A stretch of 64,000 nt of DNA from Atlantibacter sp. RC6 (GCF_014193285.1 NZ_JACHZE010000005.1:124001-188000); one strand, 5' to 3'; shown: positions 28,890-37,326, counted from the first letter of the stretch. Notes: generated by a model not told the origin, from the letters alone. Made by a program: numbers and translations.

Positions 28890-29602
28890 CTCAGCGCCCG
28901 TGAGCCGTGCTCGCGGGCTGATTTAATCCACATCCGGCTGCCGTTCAGGGCGATAAAGGTCAGAATCATATATTCGAGAGACATCGCCAGCACGCCCTGC
29001 AACGCGAAGATCACCACGCTGATGACGTTAATAATCACCCACAGTAGCCAGTTCTCGACGTATTTACGGGTCATCAGGATCATCGCCACAATCGACAGCA
29101 CCATCATGCAGGAATCCCAGAACGGGAAAGCATCTGGCTGAAGTTCCGGTTGGGTCACGTTAAGGCCCAGCGCCTGCATAATAGATACCGCGACGCGGGT
29201 CAGGAAACCAAACACCGGATCGATATACACGGTCATCAAACCAATCGCCACCACGCAGGCGGCCAGCCAGCCCATGGCTTTCGGCAACGGTAGCCAGCGA
29301 ATTTTTAGCAGCGCTTCGTTGTTGTTGGTCTGCCGGGACCAGGCGTACCAGCCGTAGATATTGGCAACAAAGAAGAAGAGCTGGAGCAGCAGGCTGGCGT
29401 ATAGCTGGATCTGAAAAAAAATCACCGCAAACAGCGTGACGTTAATCAGCCCAAAGAAGTAGTTGATGATTTTCTCGAGGCTCGCCAGCCAGATACACAG
29501 CAGCCCGGCGACGGTGCCAATCGCTTCTATCCATGACAAGGAATAACCGCCGGTGCCAATCGGAATGTGAACCAGGATATTCTGAACGCTAAAAAAATCC
29601 AT
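28886..29602 (-). CDS. pnuC: Nicotinamide riboside transporter PnuC
   Basis: 238-residue inner-membrane protein with about seven hydrophobic helices that facilitates nicotinamide riboside uptake for NAD salvage. The PnuC signatures WxxW-like GWYAWSRQ (about residue 85) and [24 protein letters not shown] are present. Lies 45 nt after nadA in the same direction, an NadR-controlled operon in E. coli. Shares its 3' end with zitB on the other strand. Confidence 0.97.
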   Translation of the reverse strand: MDFFSVQNILVHIPIGTGGYSLSWIEAIGTVAGLLCIWLASLEKIINYFFGLINVTLFAVIFFQIQLYASLLLQLFFFVANIYGWYAWSRQTNNNEALLKIRWLPLPKAMGWLAACVVAIGLMTVYIDPVFGFLTRVAVSIMQALGLNVTQPELQPDAFPFWDSCMMVLSIVAMILMTRKYVENWLLWVIINVISVVIFALQGVLAMSLEYMILTFIALNGSRMWIKSAREHGSRALS

Positions 29603-29647
29603 ATTTTCCCCAAAGCGTACTGTGATACGCGTCGTTTATTAACATTA

Positions 29648-30691
29648 TTAACGACGTAGTGTAGCCGCAAAATCCAACATGCGGTTAAGCGGCACCAACG
29701 CGCCTTCACGCAGCGCGGCATCCACATGGATCTCATGGGCGCTACCGCCCGCTTCCAGCCCTTCTGCGATGGCCTGAAGGCCGTTCATCGCCATCCACGG
29801 GCAGTGGGCGCAGCTGCGGCACGTCGCCCCCTCACCCGCCGTCGGCGCTTCCAGCAGCTCTTTCTCCGGACAGGCCTGCTGCATTTTGTAGAAGATCCCG
29901 CGATCGGTGGCCACGATCAGCTGCGGGTGCGGCAGCGTTTTGGCGGCAGCAATAAGCTGGCTGGTTGAACCCACCGCATCGGCCATATCGACAATCGCCT
30001 GCGGGGATTCCGGATGCACCAGCACTGCGGCCTGCGGATAGAGTGCTTTCATACGCGTCAGCGCCTGGGTTTTAAACTCATCATGAACGATACAGGCACC
30101 CTGCCAGCACAGAACGTCTGCGCCAGTCTGCTTTTGCACGTAATTGCCGAGATGACGGTCCGGGGCCCAGATAATTTTTTCGCCCAGGCTGTCGAGATGC
30201 TCGATTAACTCCACCGCGATACTGGAGGTCACCACCCAGTCGGCGCGCGCTTTCACTGCTGCCGAAGTGTTGGCGTAAACGACCACGGTGCGATCCGGGT
30301 GCGCATCGCAGAACGCGCTGAACGCCTCAATCGGGCAGCCTAAATCCAGCGAGCATTCCGCCTGCAAAGTCGGCATCAGGATGGTTTTTTCCGGGCTGAG
30401 GATTTTGGCGGTTTCGCCCATAAACCGCACGCCTGCAACCAGCAACGTCGAGGCGGGATGATTTGCGCCAAAGCGCGCCATTTCCAGCGAATCTGAAATG
30501 CAGCCACCGGTCTCTTCCGCCAGCGCCTGGATTTCCGGGTCGGTGTAATAATGCGCCACCATCACGGCATCGCGCTGTTTCAGCAGGCGTTTGATTTTCT
30601 CTTTATAGAAAATCTTTTCGTCATCGCTTAGCGGGCGCGGTTTGGGCGGGAATGGGTAAATGGCATCTTCAGGTCTAAACATTACGCTCAT
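29648..30691 (-). CDS. nadA: Quinolinate synthase NadA
   Basis: Condenses iminoaspartate with dihydroxyacetone phosphate to quinolinate in de novo NAD synthesis. 347 residues from ATG 30691 ([14 protein letters not shown]), the E. coli length; the frame opens ten codons earlier. The 4Fe-4S ligands are the cysteines in [21 protein letters not shown] and [13 protein letters not shown]. First gene of nadA-pnuC. An NadR box is found 73 nt upstream. Confidence 0.97.
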   Translation of the reverse strand: MSVMFRPEDAIYPFPPKPRPLSDDEKIFYKEKIKRLLKQRDAVMVAHYYTDPEIQALAEETGGCISDSLEMARFGANHPASTLLVAGVRFMGETAKILSPEKTILMPTLQAECSLDLGCPIEAFSAFCDAHPDRTVVVYANTSAAVKARADWVVTSSIAVELIEHLDSLGEKIIWAPDRHLGNYVQKQTGADVLCWQGACIVHDEFKTQALTRMKALYPQAAVLVHPESPQAIVDMADAVGSTSQLIAAAKTLPHPQLIVATDRGIFYKMQQACPEKELLEAPTAGEGATCRSCAHCPWMAMNGLQAIAEGLEAGGSAHEIHVDAALREGALVPLNRMLDFAATLRR

Positions 30692-30742
30692 CATGCAATC
30701 TCGTTTTGCTGGCTGAACCATTTAGTGGTTACAGCGCCTGAT

Positions 30743-30762
30743 TCCTGCCTGAAAAGGCAGGA
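30743..30762 (-). promoter_or_regulatory. Hairpin in the nadA leader
   Basis: Perfect 8-bp stem TCCTGCCT (30743-30750) / AGGCAGGA (30755-30762) with a 4-nt loop, located between the NadR box and nadA. On the nadA strand the following sequence lacks a T-run, so it is not an obvious terminator. Role unknown. Confidence 0.45.
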
Positions 30763-30763
30763 T

Positions 30764-30781
30764 TGTTTTATATGCTAAACA
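30764..30781 (-). promoter_or_regulatory. NadR box of nadA-pnuC
   Basis: TGTTTTATATGCTAAACA matches TGTTTA-N6-TAAACA at 11 of 12 positions, at the promoter-distance position ahead of nadA. Repression by NadR at high NAD is the known E. coli logic. The remainder of 30782-31042 contains the leader of the Ail-like gene, including a hairpin CCGCC (30954-30958) / GGCGG (30967-30971) followed by TATTTTTG that could attenuate it. Confidence 0.75.
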
Positions 30782-31042
30782 AGATAGCCGATCGCGCAGC
30801 AAAAGTCGTGGGGAAATTGCACGGGTACAGTAATCTGGTTTTTTATTAACTCTGATATTACCCACCATATTTTGGGATGGCTGAAAAGGCCATTTTCGCG
30901 CCTTTAAGAATGTTCTGTGTTTCAACGAGTAAACATAAAAGTAACAATTTTATCCGCCCGGGATGAGGCGGTATTTTTGTTGAGTAAAGGACCGGCTCGC
31001 CCAGGGAAAAATACAAACGGCACATAAAAAGGATTAACAACA

Positions 31043-31603
31043 ATGAAAAAGGTATCTCTGGCAATTTTATTGGTAGGCGGGATGGTAAGTGGCGCAGCGC
31101 TGGCTGATAACCATACGTTTTCAGTAGGTTATGCGCAAAGCAAGGTTGAGGATTTCAAAAATATCCGTGGCGTTAATGTTCAGTACCGTTATGAATTTGA
31201 TTCGCCAGTAAGCTTCCTGGGTTCTTTCACCTATATGAAAGGCGATGATGACCAGAATTATTATCTCGCCTCAGACTATATTGAGAACCACGTTGAAGCG
31301 AAATATTACTCCCTGTTAGTGGGGCCGGCTTATCGTATTAATGAGTATGTTTCTCTGTATGCGCTGGGCGGCGTTGCGCGCTCAAAAGCGGAAGGCCGTA
31401 CCACCTGGCATAACGCGGGTGACGGCTATGTTGGCCGCGACAGCATTTCTGAGAAATCCACCTCATTTGCCTATGGCGCAGGGGTGATTTTTAACCCGGT
31501 AGAAAACTTCTCGGTTAACGTGGGGTATGAAGGAACCAATGCGGACCTGGAAGGCAGCCGCTCAATCAACGGCTTTAACGTTGGCGTGGGTTACCGCTTC
31601 TAA
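31043..31603 (+). CDS. Ail/Lom/OmpX-family outer membrane beta-barrel protein
   Basis: 186-residue precursor with a signal peptide (MKKVSLAILLVGGMVSGAALA) and then an eight-stranded barrel pattern of alternating residues (HTFSVGYAQSKVE, GVNVQYRYEF, SFLGSFTYMKG, AKYYSLLVGPAYRI, VSLYALGGVA, SFAYGAGVIF, FSVNVGYEG). It ends in GFNVGVGYRF, the aromatic C-terminal BAM signal. Family members (Ail, OmpX, PagC, Rck) act in adhesion or serum resistance; which applies here cannot be said. AT-richer than its neighbours and placed between nadA and the tRNA array, where E. coli K-12 has nothing, so probably acquired. Confidence 0.88.
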   Translation: MKKVSLAILLVGGMVSGAALADNHTFSVGYAQSKVEDFKNIRGVNVQYRYEFDSPVSFLGSFTYMKGDDDQNYYLASDYIENHVEAKYYSLLVGPAYRINEYVSLYALGGVARSKAEGRTTWHNAGDGYVGRDSISEKSTSFAYGAGVIFNPVENFSVNVGYEGTNADLEGSRSINGFNVGVGYRF

Positions 31604-31624
31604 TCGTTGTATGGACTACAGATA

Positions 31625-31655
31625 GCAAAAAAGCGCCTTTAGGGCGCTTTTTTGC
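31625..31655. terminator. Bidirectional terminator copy 1 (Ail-like gene / tRNA repeats)
   Basis: GCAAAAAAGCGCC (31625-31637) / GGCGCTTTTTTGC (31643-31655), perfect 13-bp arms with loop TTTAG. It acts rightward for the Ail-like gene, 22 nt after its stop, and leftward for the tRNA repeat transcript. Identical copies are at 31781 and 31936. Confidence 0.88.
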
Positions 31656-31657
31656 AT

Positions 31658-31675
31658 TGGTGGGTCGTGCAGGAT
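31658..31675 (-). repeat. tRNA-Lys 3'-end fragment A
   Basis: TGGTGGGTCGTGCAGGAT (plus strand) equals the final 18 nt (CCA, acceptor and part of the T-stem) of the tRNA-Lys genes in this array. Homology stops exactly at base 19, where GACTCG replaces TCGAAC. Confidence 0.9.
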
Positions 31676-31780
31676 GACTCGCTTCGCCTCGCCCTTCGGG
31701 CCGTCGCCGCAAGCGGCTCCGTTGTCTCACTTCGTGAGACCCGAACCTGCTGCAGGTTCGAATCTTGTCTATCGCAGATA

Positions 31781-31811
31781 GCAAAAAAGCGCCTTTAGGG
31801 CGCTTTTTTGC
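31781..31811. terminator. Terminator copy 2 within the tandem repeats
   Basis: Same 13-bp stem and TTTAG loop as the copy at 31625. Confidence 0.82.
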
Positions 31812-31813
31812 AT

Positions 31814-31831
31814 TGGTGGGTCGTGCAGGAT
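31814..31831 (-). repeat. tRNA-Lys 3'-end fragment B
   Basis: Identical 18-nt copy of the tRNA-Lys 3' end, in the second tandem unit. Confidence 0.9.
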
Positions 31832-31935
31832 GACTCGCTTCGCTCACCCTACGGGCCGTCGCCGCAAGCGGCTCCGTTGTCTCACTTCGTGAGACCCGAA
31901 CCTGCTGCAGGTTCGAATCTTGTATATCGCAGATA

Positions 31936-31966
31936 GCAAAAAAGCGCCTTTAGGGCGCTTTTTTGC
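31936..31966. terminator. Terminator copy 3, directly after the last tRNA-Lys
   Basis: Same stem-loop as at 31625, beginning 2 nt beyond the CCA of the last tRNA-Lys in transcription order. It should end the tRNA operon; read-through would transcribe the tandem units. Confidence 0.88.
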
Positions 31967-31968
31967 AT

Positions 31969-32044
31969 TGGTGGGTCGTGCAGGATTCGAACCTGCGACC
32001 AATTGATTAAAAGTCAACTGCTCTACCAACTGAGCTAACGACCC
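31969..32044 (-). tRNA. tRNA-Lys(UUU), fourth Lys gene of the array
   Basis: 76 nt with encoded CCA. Acceptor GGGTCGT/ACGACCC, D-arm TAGCTCAGTTGGTAGAGCA, anticodon loop CTTTTAA (UUU), T-arm GCAGG-TTCGAAT-CCTGC. Identical to the copies at 32079 and 32293. Confidence 0.98.
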
Positions 32045-32078
32045 TTTCGGGAAATGCTGCCGCAGATTATTTTCAGAG

Positions 32079-32154
32079 TGGTGGGTCGTGCAGGATTCGA
32101 ACCTGCGACCAATTGATTAAAAGTCAACTGCTCTACCAACTGAGCTAACGACCC
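32079..32154 (-). tRNA. tRNA-Lys(UUU), third Lys gene
   Basis: 76 nt, CCA encoded, identical to its neighbours. Separated from the next tRNA-Lys by 34 nt of simple spacer. Confidence 0.98.
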
Positions 32155-32192
32155 CTACAGGGTCACATCTGAATGCGGGTAAAACTTAATAT

Positions 32193-32210
32193 TGGCGGGT
32201 CGCGCAGAAT
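32193..32210 (-). repeat. Degenerate tRNA-Lys 3'-end fragment C
   Basis: TGGCGGGTCGCGCAGAAT differs from the tRNA-Lys 3' 18-mer at three positions. It is followed (32211-32292) by the same hairpin spacer as found at 32491-32572: GACTC, GCTTCGC, GCCCTTCGGGC, CGTTGC-TGAC-GCAACG and a TTATCCTTCACG tail. Confidence 0.8.
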
Positions 32211-32292
32211 GACTCAGCTTCGCCTCGCCCTTCGGGCCGTTGCTGACGCAACGTTATCCTTCACGCTTTACTACTGCTTTCCACCTAAATAT

Positions 32293-32368
32293 TGGTGGGT
32301 CGTGCAGGATTCGAACCTGCGACCAATTGATTAAAAGTCAACTGCTCTACCAACTGAGCTAACGACCC
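32293..32368 (-). tRNA. tRNA-Lys(UUU), second Lys gene
   Basis: 76 nt, CCA encoded, three nucleotides from tRNA-Val, so the two are processed from one precursor. Confidence 0.98.
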
Positions 32369-32371
32369 AAG

Positions 32372-32447
32372 TGGTGGGTGATGACGGGCTCGAACCGCCG
32401 ACCCCCTCCGTGTAAAGGAGATGCTCTACCAACTGAGCTAATCACCC
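32372..32447 (-). tRNA. tRNA-Val(UAC)
   Basis: 76 nt, acceptor GGGTGAT/ATCACCC, anticodon stem CTCC/GGAG with loop TTTACAC (anticodon UAC), T-arm GGCGG-TTCGAGC-CCGTC, CCA encoded. It corresponds to valT/valZ of the E. coli lysT-valT array. The array here has five tRNAs against seven in K-12. Confidence 0.98.
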
Positions 32448-32472
32448 ACTGAGGCACTACTAATACTTTAAT

Positions 32473-32490
32473 TGGTGGGTCGTGCAGGAT
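32473..32490 (-). repeat. tRNA-Lys 3'-end fragment D
   Basis: Exact 18-nt copy of the tRNA-Lys 3' end between tRNA-Val and the first tRNA-Lys, joined to a hairpin spacer (32491-32572) near-identical to that next to fragment C. Confidence 0.9.
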
Positions 32491-32572
32491 GACTCGGCTT
32501 CGCCTCGCCCTTCGGGCCGTTGCTGACGCAACGTTATCCTTCACGTTTTGCTACTGCTTTCCACCTTGATAG

Positions 32573-32648
32573 TGGTGGGTCGTGCAGGACTCGAACCTGC
32601 GACCAATTGATTAAAAGTCAACTGCTCTACCAACTGAGCTAACGACCC
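32573..32648 (-). tRNA. tRNA-Lys(UUU), promoter-proximal
   Basis: 76 nt, CCA encoded. It differs from the other three Lys copies at one T-loop base (TTCGAGT instead of TTCGAAT). First tRNA downstream of the promoter near 32698-32725. Confidence 0.97.
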
Positions 32649-32697
32649 ACTTTTTGCCACCTCGGGTTTGTTTCATATCCCTCGGCAACGGCGGCAT

Positions 32698-32725
32698 ATA
32701 TTACTGATTTCAGAATCAGGCGCAA
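32698..32725 (-). promoter_or_regulatory. Putative promoter of the tRNA-Lys/Val operon
   Basis: On the minus strand, -35 TTGCGC (32725-32720), 16-nt spacer, -10 TAATAT (32703-32698), then a GC-rich discriminator GCCGCCG typical of stringently controlled stable RNA promoters. An inverted repeat ACCAGAA (32775-32781) / TTCTGGT (32790-32796) just after cpoB may separate the tol transcript from the tRNAs. Confidence 0.55.
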
Positions 32726-32807
32726 CAAAAATTTCGATAGAGATCACTTAACTGCTTAAGTTTCACACGGTGAGACCAGAAAAACCGCATTCTGGTCGAA
32801 CCCTGAA

Positions 32808-33608
32808 CTATTGCATTGCACTTAAGCGTTTCTGCGCCTGTTTCGCGCCATCGGTATTGGGATATTTACTGATGACTTGCTGATACACCGCTTTGGCTTT
32901 CGCGCTATCGCCTTTGTCCTGCATGATCAGGCCCACTTTATACATGGCGTCAGAGGCTTTCGGTGATTTCGGGTAGTTTTTCACCACCGAGGCGAAGTAA
33001 TACGCCGCATCGTCTTTCTTACCCTTGTTGTAATTCAACTGCCCAAGCCAGTAGTTGGCGTTCGGCTGATACGTTGAATCCGGGTACTTTTTCACAAAGT
33101 TCTGGAATGCCGCGATAGCGTCATCCTGGCGTGACTTATCCTGCACTAATGCGATAGCCGCATTGTAGTCGGTATTCGCATCACCGCTTTGCACCGGCGC
33201 GCCTGTGCTGGCAGCAGGCGCGTTTGCCGCGCTGTCGCCAGCGGCTGCGCCAGCGTTGTTCTGCGCGCTGGTATCGCCGGACTGTGCGGCTGCACCGCCG
33301 TTACTAAGGCTATCTATCTGCAACAACAGCTGCTTCTGACGCTCGACAACCTGATTCAACTGATACTGGCTTTCCTGAATCTGACCGCGCAGGGAATCAA
33401 TATCATTCTGGTTATCGGTGAGTTGCTGCTGGAGTTGGGTTAAAAGCTGACTGTGAGCGTTAGAGATACGCTCAAGTTGCGTGACACGGTCTTCAACCGA
33501 GCCTGAGCCGACACTACTGATTGGCGCCTGAGCAAAAGCGGCCCAGGGGGCCGCTATGCCAACCAGTAACGACAGACTCATCAGATGATGTCTGAAGTTA
33601 CTGTTCAT
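32808..33608 (-). CDS. cpoB: Cell division coordinator CpoB (YbgF)
   Basis: Periplasmic protein of 266 residues that links PBP1b-driven peptidoglycan synthesis with Tol-Pal constriction in E. coli. Signal peptide to AFA (about residue 26), N-terminal trimeric coiled coil (about 35-95, VEDRVTQLERISNAHSQLLTQL...), an Ala/Gly/Ser-rich linker, then TPR repeats (about 145-264, DYNAAIALVQDKSRQDDAIAAFQNFVKKYP). Last gene of the tol-pal cluster, followed by the tRNA operon. Confidence 0.97.
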   Translation of the reverse strand: MNSNFRHHLMSLSLLVGIAAPWAAFAQAPISSVGSGSVEDRVTQLERISNAHSQLLTQLQQQLTDNQNDIDSLRGQIQESQYQLNQVVERQKQLLLQIDSLSNGGAAAQSGDTSAQNNAGAAAGDSAANAPAASTGAPVQSGDANTDYNAAIALVQDKSRQDDAIAAFQNFVKKYPDSTYQPNANYWLGQLNYNKGKKDDAAYYFASVVKNYPKSPKASDAMYKVGLIMQDKGDSAKAKAVYQQVISKYPNTDGAKQAQKRLSAMQ

Positions 33609-33617
33609 GCGATTCTC

Positions 33618-34166
<549 letters not shown>

Positions 34167-34176
34167 TTAATTATTA

Positions 34177-35469
34177 TTACAGATACGGCGACCAGGCAGG
34201 GAATTTGACCTGTCCATCAGTAGCCGGAAGACGCGCTTTGAAACGCCCATCTGTTGAAACCAAATTCAGCACAGATCCCATCCCCTGAGAAGAGCTGTAG
34301 ATTACCATCGTGCCGTTAGGTGCCAGACTTGGCGTTTCATCCAGGAACGTTGACGACAGAGTTTGTACGCCGCCCGTTACCAGATCCTGTTTAGCAATGT
34401 GCTGAGCGCCGCCGTTGGAGCTCACCATCACCATAAATTTGCCATCAGCGCTTACGTCCGCATCCTGGTTCTGAGAACCTTCCCAGGTGATACGCTGCGG
34501 CGCGCCGCCGTTAACGCTAACCTTGTAAACCTGCGGACGACCCGCCTGGTCAGAGGTATAGGCCAGAGTCTGGCTATCCGGGAACCAGGTTGGTTCGGTG
34601 TTGTTGCTGCGACCGTCGGTAACCTGACGGATCTGACCAGAGCCAATATCCATCACGTACAGGTTCAGGCTACCGGTTTTAGACAGCGCGAACGCCAGTT
34701 TGGAGCCGTCTGGCGAGAAGGCCGGAGCACCGTTGTGACGCGGGAAGGAAGCCACCTGACGCACGGCGCCGTTGGCCAGCGTCTGGATAACCAGCGCAGA
34801 ACGACCGCTTTCGAAGGTTACGTAAGCCAGTTTAGAACCGTCCGGAGACCAGGCCGGGGACATCAGCGGCTGCGGCGAACGGTGCACCACGAACTGGTTG
34901 TAGCCATCGTAGTCGGATACGCGCAGCTCATACGGGAACTGGCCGCCGTTAGTCTGTACAACGTAGGCGATACGGGTACGGAACGCGCCTTTGATACCGG
35001 TCAGTTTTTCGAACACTTCGTCACTCGCCGTGTGGCCCGCATAGCGCAGCCACTGCTTGTTCACTTTGTAAGAGTTCTGAGCCAGCACGGTGCCCGGCGC
35101 GCCGCCGGTATCCACCAGCTGATACGCCACGGTATAGCTGCCGTCGCCGTTTGGTGTCACCTGCCCTACCACCACGGCGTCAATGCCCAGTGCCGACCAT
35201 GCGGCAGGCTGGACTTCCTGAGCGGAGCCCGGCTGCTGCGGCAGACGTGAACGGTCCAGTGGATTAAATTTACCGCTGTTGCGAAGGTCAGCCGAAACAA
35301 TACCGCCGACATCCTCCGGCGCAGCGCCCGGGCCTGCCCATTTAAATGGAGCAACACCAATCGGACGTGCTGAATCCACCCCTTCGGTGATTTCAATACG
35401 CACTTCTGCATGCAGCACCGCTGCCCACAGCATCAAAAAGCTTAATGCTACTCGTAATGCCTGCTTCAT
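34177..35469 (-). CDS. tolB: Tol-Pal system protein TolB
   Basis: Periplasmic protein of 430 residues. Signal peptide to LHA (about residue 21), N-terminal domain with the TolA-box region [12 protein letters not shown], then a six-bladed beta-propeller with repeats such as [27 protein letters not shown] and [13 protein letters not shown]. It binds Pal and colicins. Two adjacent ATGs exist; 35469 is preferred because GGGAG has better spacing to it and it gives the E. coli length. Confidence 0.97.
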   Translation of the reverse strand: MKQALRVALSFLMLWAAVLHAEVRIEITEGVDSARPIGVAPFKWAGPGAAPEDVGGIVSADLRNSGKFNPLDRSRLPQQPGSAQEVQPAAWSALGIDAVVVGQVTPNGDGSYTVAYQLVDTGGAPGTVLAQNSYKVNKQWLRYAGHTASDEVFEKLTGIKGAFRTRIAYVVQTNGGQFPYELRVSDYDGYNQFVVHRSPQPLMSPAWSPDGSKLAYVTFESGRSALVIQTLANGAVRQVASFPRHNGAPAFSPDGSKLAFALSKTGSLNLYVMDIGSGQIRQVTDGRSNNTEPTWFPDSQTLAYTSDQAGRPQVYKVSVNGGAPQRITWEGSQNQDADVSADGKFMVMVSSNGGAQHIAKQDLVTGGVQTLSSTFLDETPSLAPNGTMVIYSSSQGMGSVLNLVSTDGRFKARLPATDGQVKFPAWSPYL

Positions 35470-35589
35470 CATTTCTCCCTTACCCGGACATAATGCCCAC
35501 GATAATTTAGCAGAATGTTAACAAACCCAAATTTTAAACCTACATGACCACTTTAGTTTAGAGCCAGAGGCGTAAACTGAAAGTCTCGA

Positions 35590-36858
35590 TCACAGCTTGA
35601 ACACCAGCGTAGCGTCTTTGACACGTTCATAGACCTCTTTGCTGGGCGGTACCGGCATATTGGCGGCACGCGCCGCGTTCAACGCCGCAGCACATAACTC
35701 TGGATCGCCGCCTTTCGATTCAATATTGCTCAATGAGCCGTCAGGTCTCAAAGAGATATGTAAATCGCAAGACTTACCGGCAAGCAAATCTGCGTTATAA
35801 AGTTTGCTTTTAACAGCCACTTTAATCTGATTTGTATACCGGCTGATATCAGCATTACTCGCGCCGCTATCGCCGTTGGTCTTATTATTCCCCTGACCCG
35901 CAGCGGATGCCGTGTTTCCTTTATTACCGCCCCCGGTTTTCGGCGCATTCTTACCTGAACTTAAATCACCGAACAGGTCGTCAACGTCAGAGGCTGCCGC
36001 TTTGGCCGCTGCGGCTTTTTCTGCCGCTGCTTTGGCTGCTGCCGCTTTTTTCTCGGCGGCGGCTTTTTCAGCGGCCGCTTTCTTGTCCGCCGCCGCTTTG
36101 GCTGCTGCAGCTTTCTCGGCGGCGGCCTTCTCTGCTGCCGCTTTCTCTGCGGCAGCCTGTTTAGCGGCTTCGGCCTGGGCTTTCTTCTCTGCGTCGGCAG
36201 CGGCTTTGGCTTGCGCTTTTTTCTCGGCTTCTGCGGCGGCTTTCGCGGCTTCAGCTTCGGCTTTCTTCTTCGCGTCCGCGGCGGCTTTTGCTGCCTCGGC
36301 TTCCGCTTGTTTCTTCGCGGCGGCAGCGGCTTTAGCCGCGTCTTCCTGCGCTTTCTTCGCGGCGTCTGCGGCCGCTTTGGCCTGCGCGTCCGCCTGCGCT
36401 TTGGCGTCAGCGGCGGCTTTCGCGGCGGCGGCTTCAGCCTGCTTCTGCTGTTCCTGAGCCCGTTTCGCCGCTTCTTCAGCCTGTTTCTGCTGCTCAGCCT
36501 GCTCGCGGGCGTTTTCCTGCGCCTGCAAGCGCTCTTTTTCCAGGTCCTTCAAACGTTGCTGCTCAGCCGCCTGCTTTTCACGTAACTCTTCTGCCTGCTG
36601 CTGGGCTTGCTTTTCACGCTGCTCGGCAGCCTGTTTCGCGCTGGCGCGCTGCTCCTGCTCACGATTGTACTGATTTACCACGGCACCCGGATCGACCATG
36701 ACGGCATCAATTGCCGAGCCGCCACCGCCGCCTGCGCTGGCGTCAATGTTTTCGTCAAACGAGCTCCAGATCAGTATTGCAATCAGGATGATATGCAGCA
36801 CCACTGAAATGATGATCGCTCGTCTCAGCTTGTCGTTCTGTTCGGTTGCCTTTGACAC
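35590..36858 (-). CDS. tolA: Tol-Pal system protein TolA
   Basis: Inner-membrane protein of 422 residues that spans the periplasm. N-terminal transmembrane helix (IIISVVLHIILIAILIWSSF, about residues 14-33) with the SHL-like face for TolQR, a very long Ala/Lys/Glu helical domain (about 48-310, rich in KAAAEAEKKAQA-like repeats) and a C-terminal globular domain (about 325-422, GKSCDLHISLRPDG...) that contacts TolB, colicins and phage g3p. The repetitive domain creates a long spurious alanine-rich frame on the other strand. Confidence 0.97.
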   Translation of the reverse strand: MSKATEQNDKLRRAIIISVVLHIILIAILIWSSFDENIDASAGGGGGSAIDAVMVDPGAVVNQYNREQEQRASAKQAAEQREKQAQQQAEELREKQAAEQQRLKDLEKERLQAQENAREQAEQQKQAEEAAKRAQEQQKQAEAAAAKAAADAKAQADAQAKAAADAAKKAQEDAAKAAAAAKKQAEAEAAKAAADAKKKAEAEAAKAAAEAEKKAQAKAAADAEKKAQAEAAKQAAAEKAAAEKAAAEKAAAAKAAADKKAAAEKAAAEKKAAAAKAAAEKAAAAKAAASDVDDLFGDLSSGKNAPKTGGGNKGNTASAAGQGNNKTNGDSGASNADISRYTNQIKVAVKSKLYNADLLAGKSCDLHISLRPDGSLSNIESKGGDPELCAAALNAARAANMPVPPSKEVYERVKDATLVFKL

Positions 36859-36897
36859 TCTCGGTTCCCAAAAACTTTTCGCCTGTTAAGCGGATTT

Positions 36898-37326
36898 TCA
36901 GATAGGCTGCGTCATTAAGCCCACAGACTTAACACCCGCCTGATGCAACAGGTTCAGCGCTTTGATGATTTCATCATAAGGCACCTCTTTGGCGCCCCCG
37001 ATAAGGAAGACCGTTTTTGGATTCGCCTGCAGGCGGCGCTGCGCTTCGGCAATCACCTGCTCGGAAGGCAACTGATCCATACGATCTTTTTCAACCACCA
37101 CGCTGTACTGCCCTACTCCGGACACTTCGATAATCACCGGAGGATCGTCATTAGTGCTGACGGTTTGTGAATCCATCGCATCCGGCAGATCGACTTCCAC
37201 ACTCTGGGTGATAATCGGCGCGGTCGCCATAAAAATCAGCAACAGCACCAACAGCACGTCCAGCAGCGGAACGATGTTGATCTCGGACTTCAGTTCGCGA
37301 CGGCTCCGTCCACGAGTTCTGGCCAT
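36898..37326 (-). CDS. tolR: Tol-Pal system protein TolR
   Basis: 142-residue ExbD/TolR-family protein. A single transmembrane helix near residues 18-40 carries the proton-coupling aspartate in INIVPLLDVLLVLLLIFM, followed by a periplasmic domain. Forms the energised TolQ-TolR motor for TolA. Lies 3 nt after tolQ. Confidence 0.98.
   Translation of the reverse strand: MARTRGRSRRELKSEINIVPLLDVLLVLLLIFMATAPIITQSVEVDLPDAMDSQTVSTNDDPPVIIEVSGVGQYSVVVEKDRMDQLPSEQVIAEAQRRLQANPKTVFLIGGAKEVPYDEIIKALNLLHQAGVKSVGLMTQPI

Larger units (their letters stand above)
31625..31966 (-). repeat. 155-bp tandem repeats carrying the tRNA-Lys 3' end
   Basis: Two units (31625-31780 and 31781-31935) plus the terminator of a third (31936-31966). 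On the transcribed minus strand each unit reads terminator, a chain of short hairpins, then the last 18 nt of tRNA-Lys including CCA, then the next terminator. The units differ by only a few bases (for example GCCTCGCCCTTCGGG in the first against GCTCACCCTACGGG in the second). The hairpins in unit 1 are GCCC/GGGC (31691-31701), GCCGC/GCGGC (31706-31717), GTCTCAC/GTGAGAC (31724-31740) and a T-arm-like pair (31738-31764). The arrangement parallels the rtT repeats after E. coli tyrT. Confidence 0.85.

Noticed and set aside
30954-30978. Intrinsic terminator upstream of the Ail-like gene
   Set aside because: Stem is only 5 bp with an 8-nt loop; no upstream rightward gene needs it. Noted as possible leader structure only.
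31625-31966. CRISPR array
   Set aside because: Only two long units of 155 bp that are near-identical throughout, with no short repeat/unique spacer alternation and no cas genes.
31658-31969. attL/attR of an integrated island at tRNA-Lys
   Set aside because: The DNA between the duplicated 18-mers is only repeat units without integrase or cargo, and the Ail-like gene lies outside them; kept only as an alternative in the findings.
31575-32544. Arg-rich ORFs on the minus strand across the tRNA repeats (61-90 codons)
   Set aside because: They read through tRNA genes, terminators and hairpins, and have no ribosome-binding site; their basic composition follows from the repeat sequence. A protamine-like product as proposed for tyrT is not supported.
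35912-36457. 181-codon alanine-rich ORF on the plus strand
   Set aside because: Antisense shadow of the repetitive TolA helical domain.
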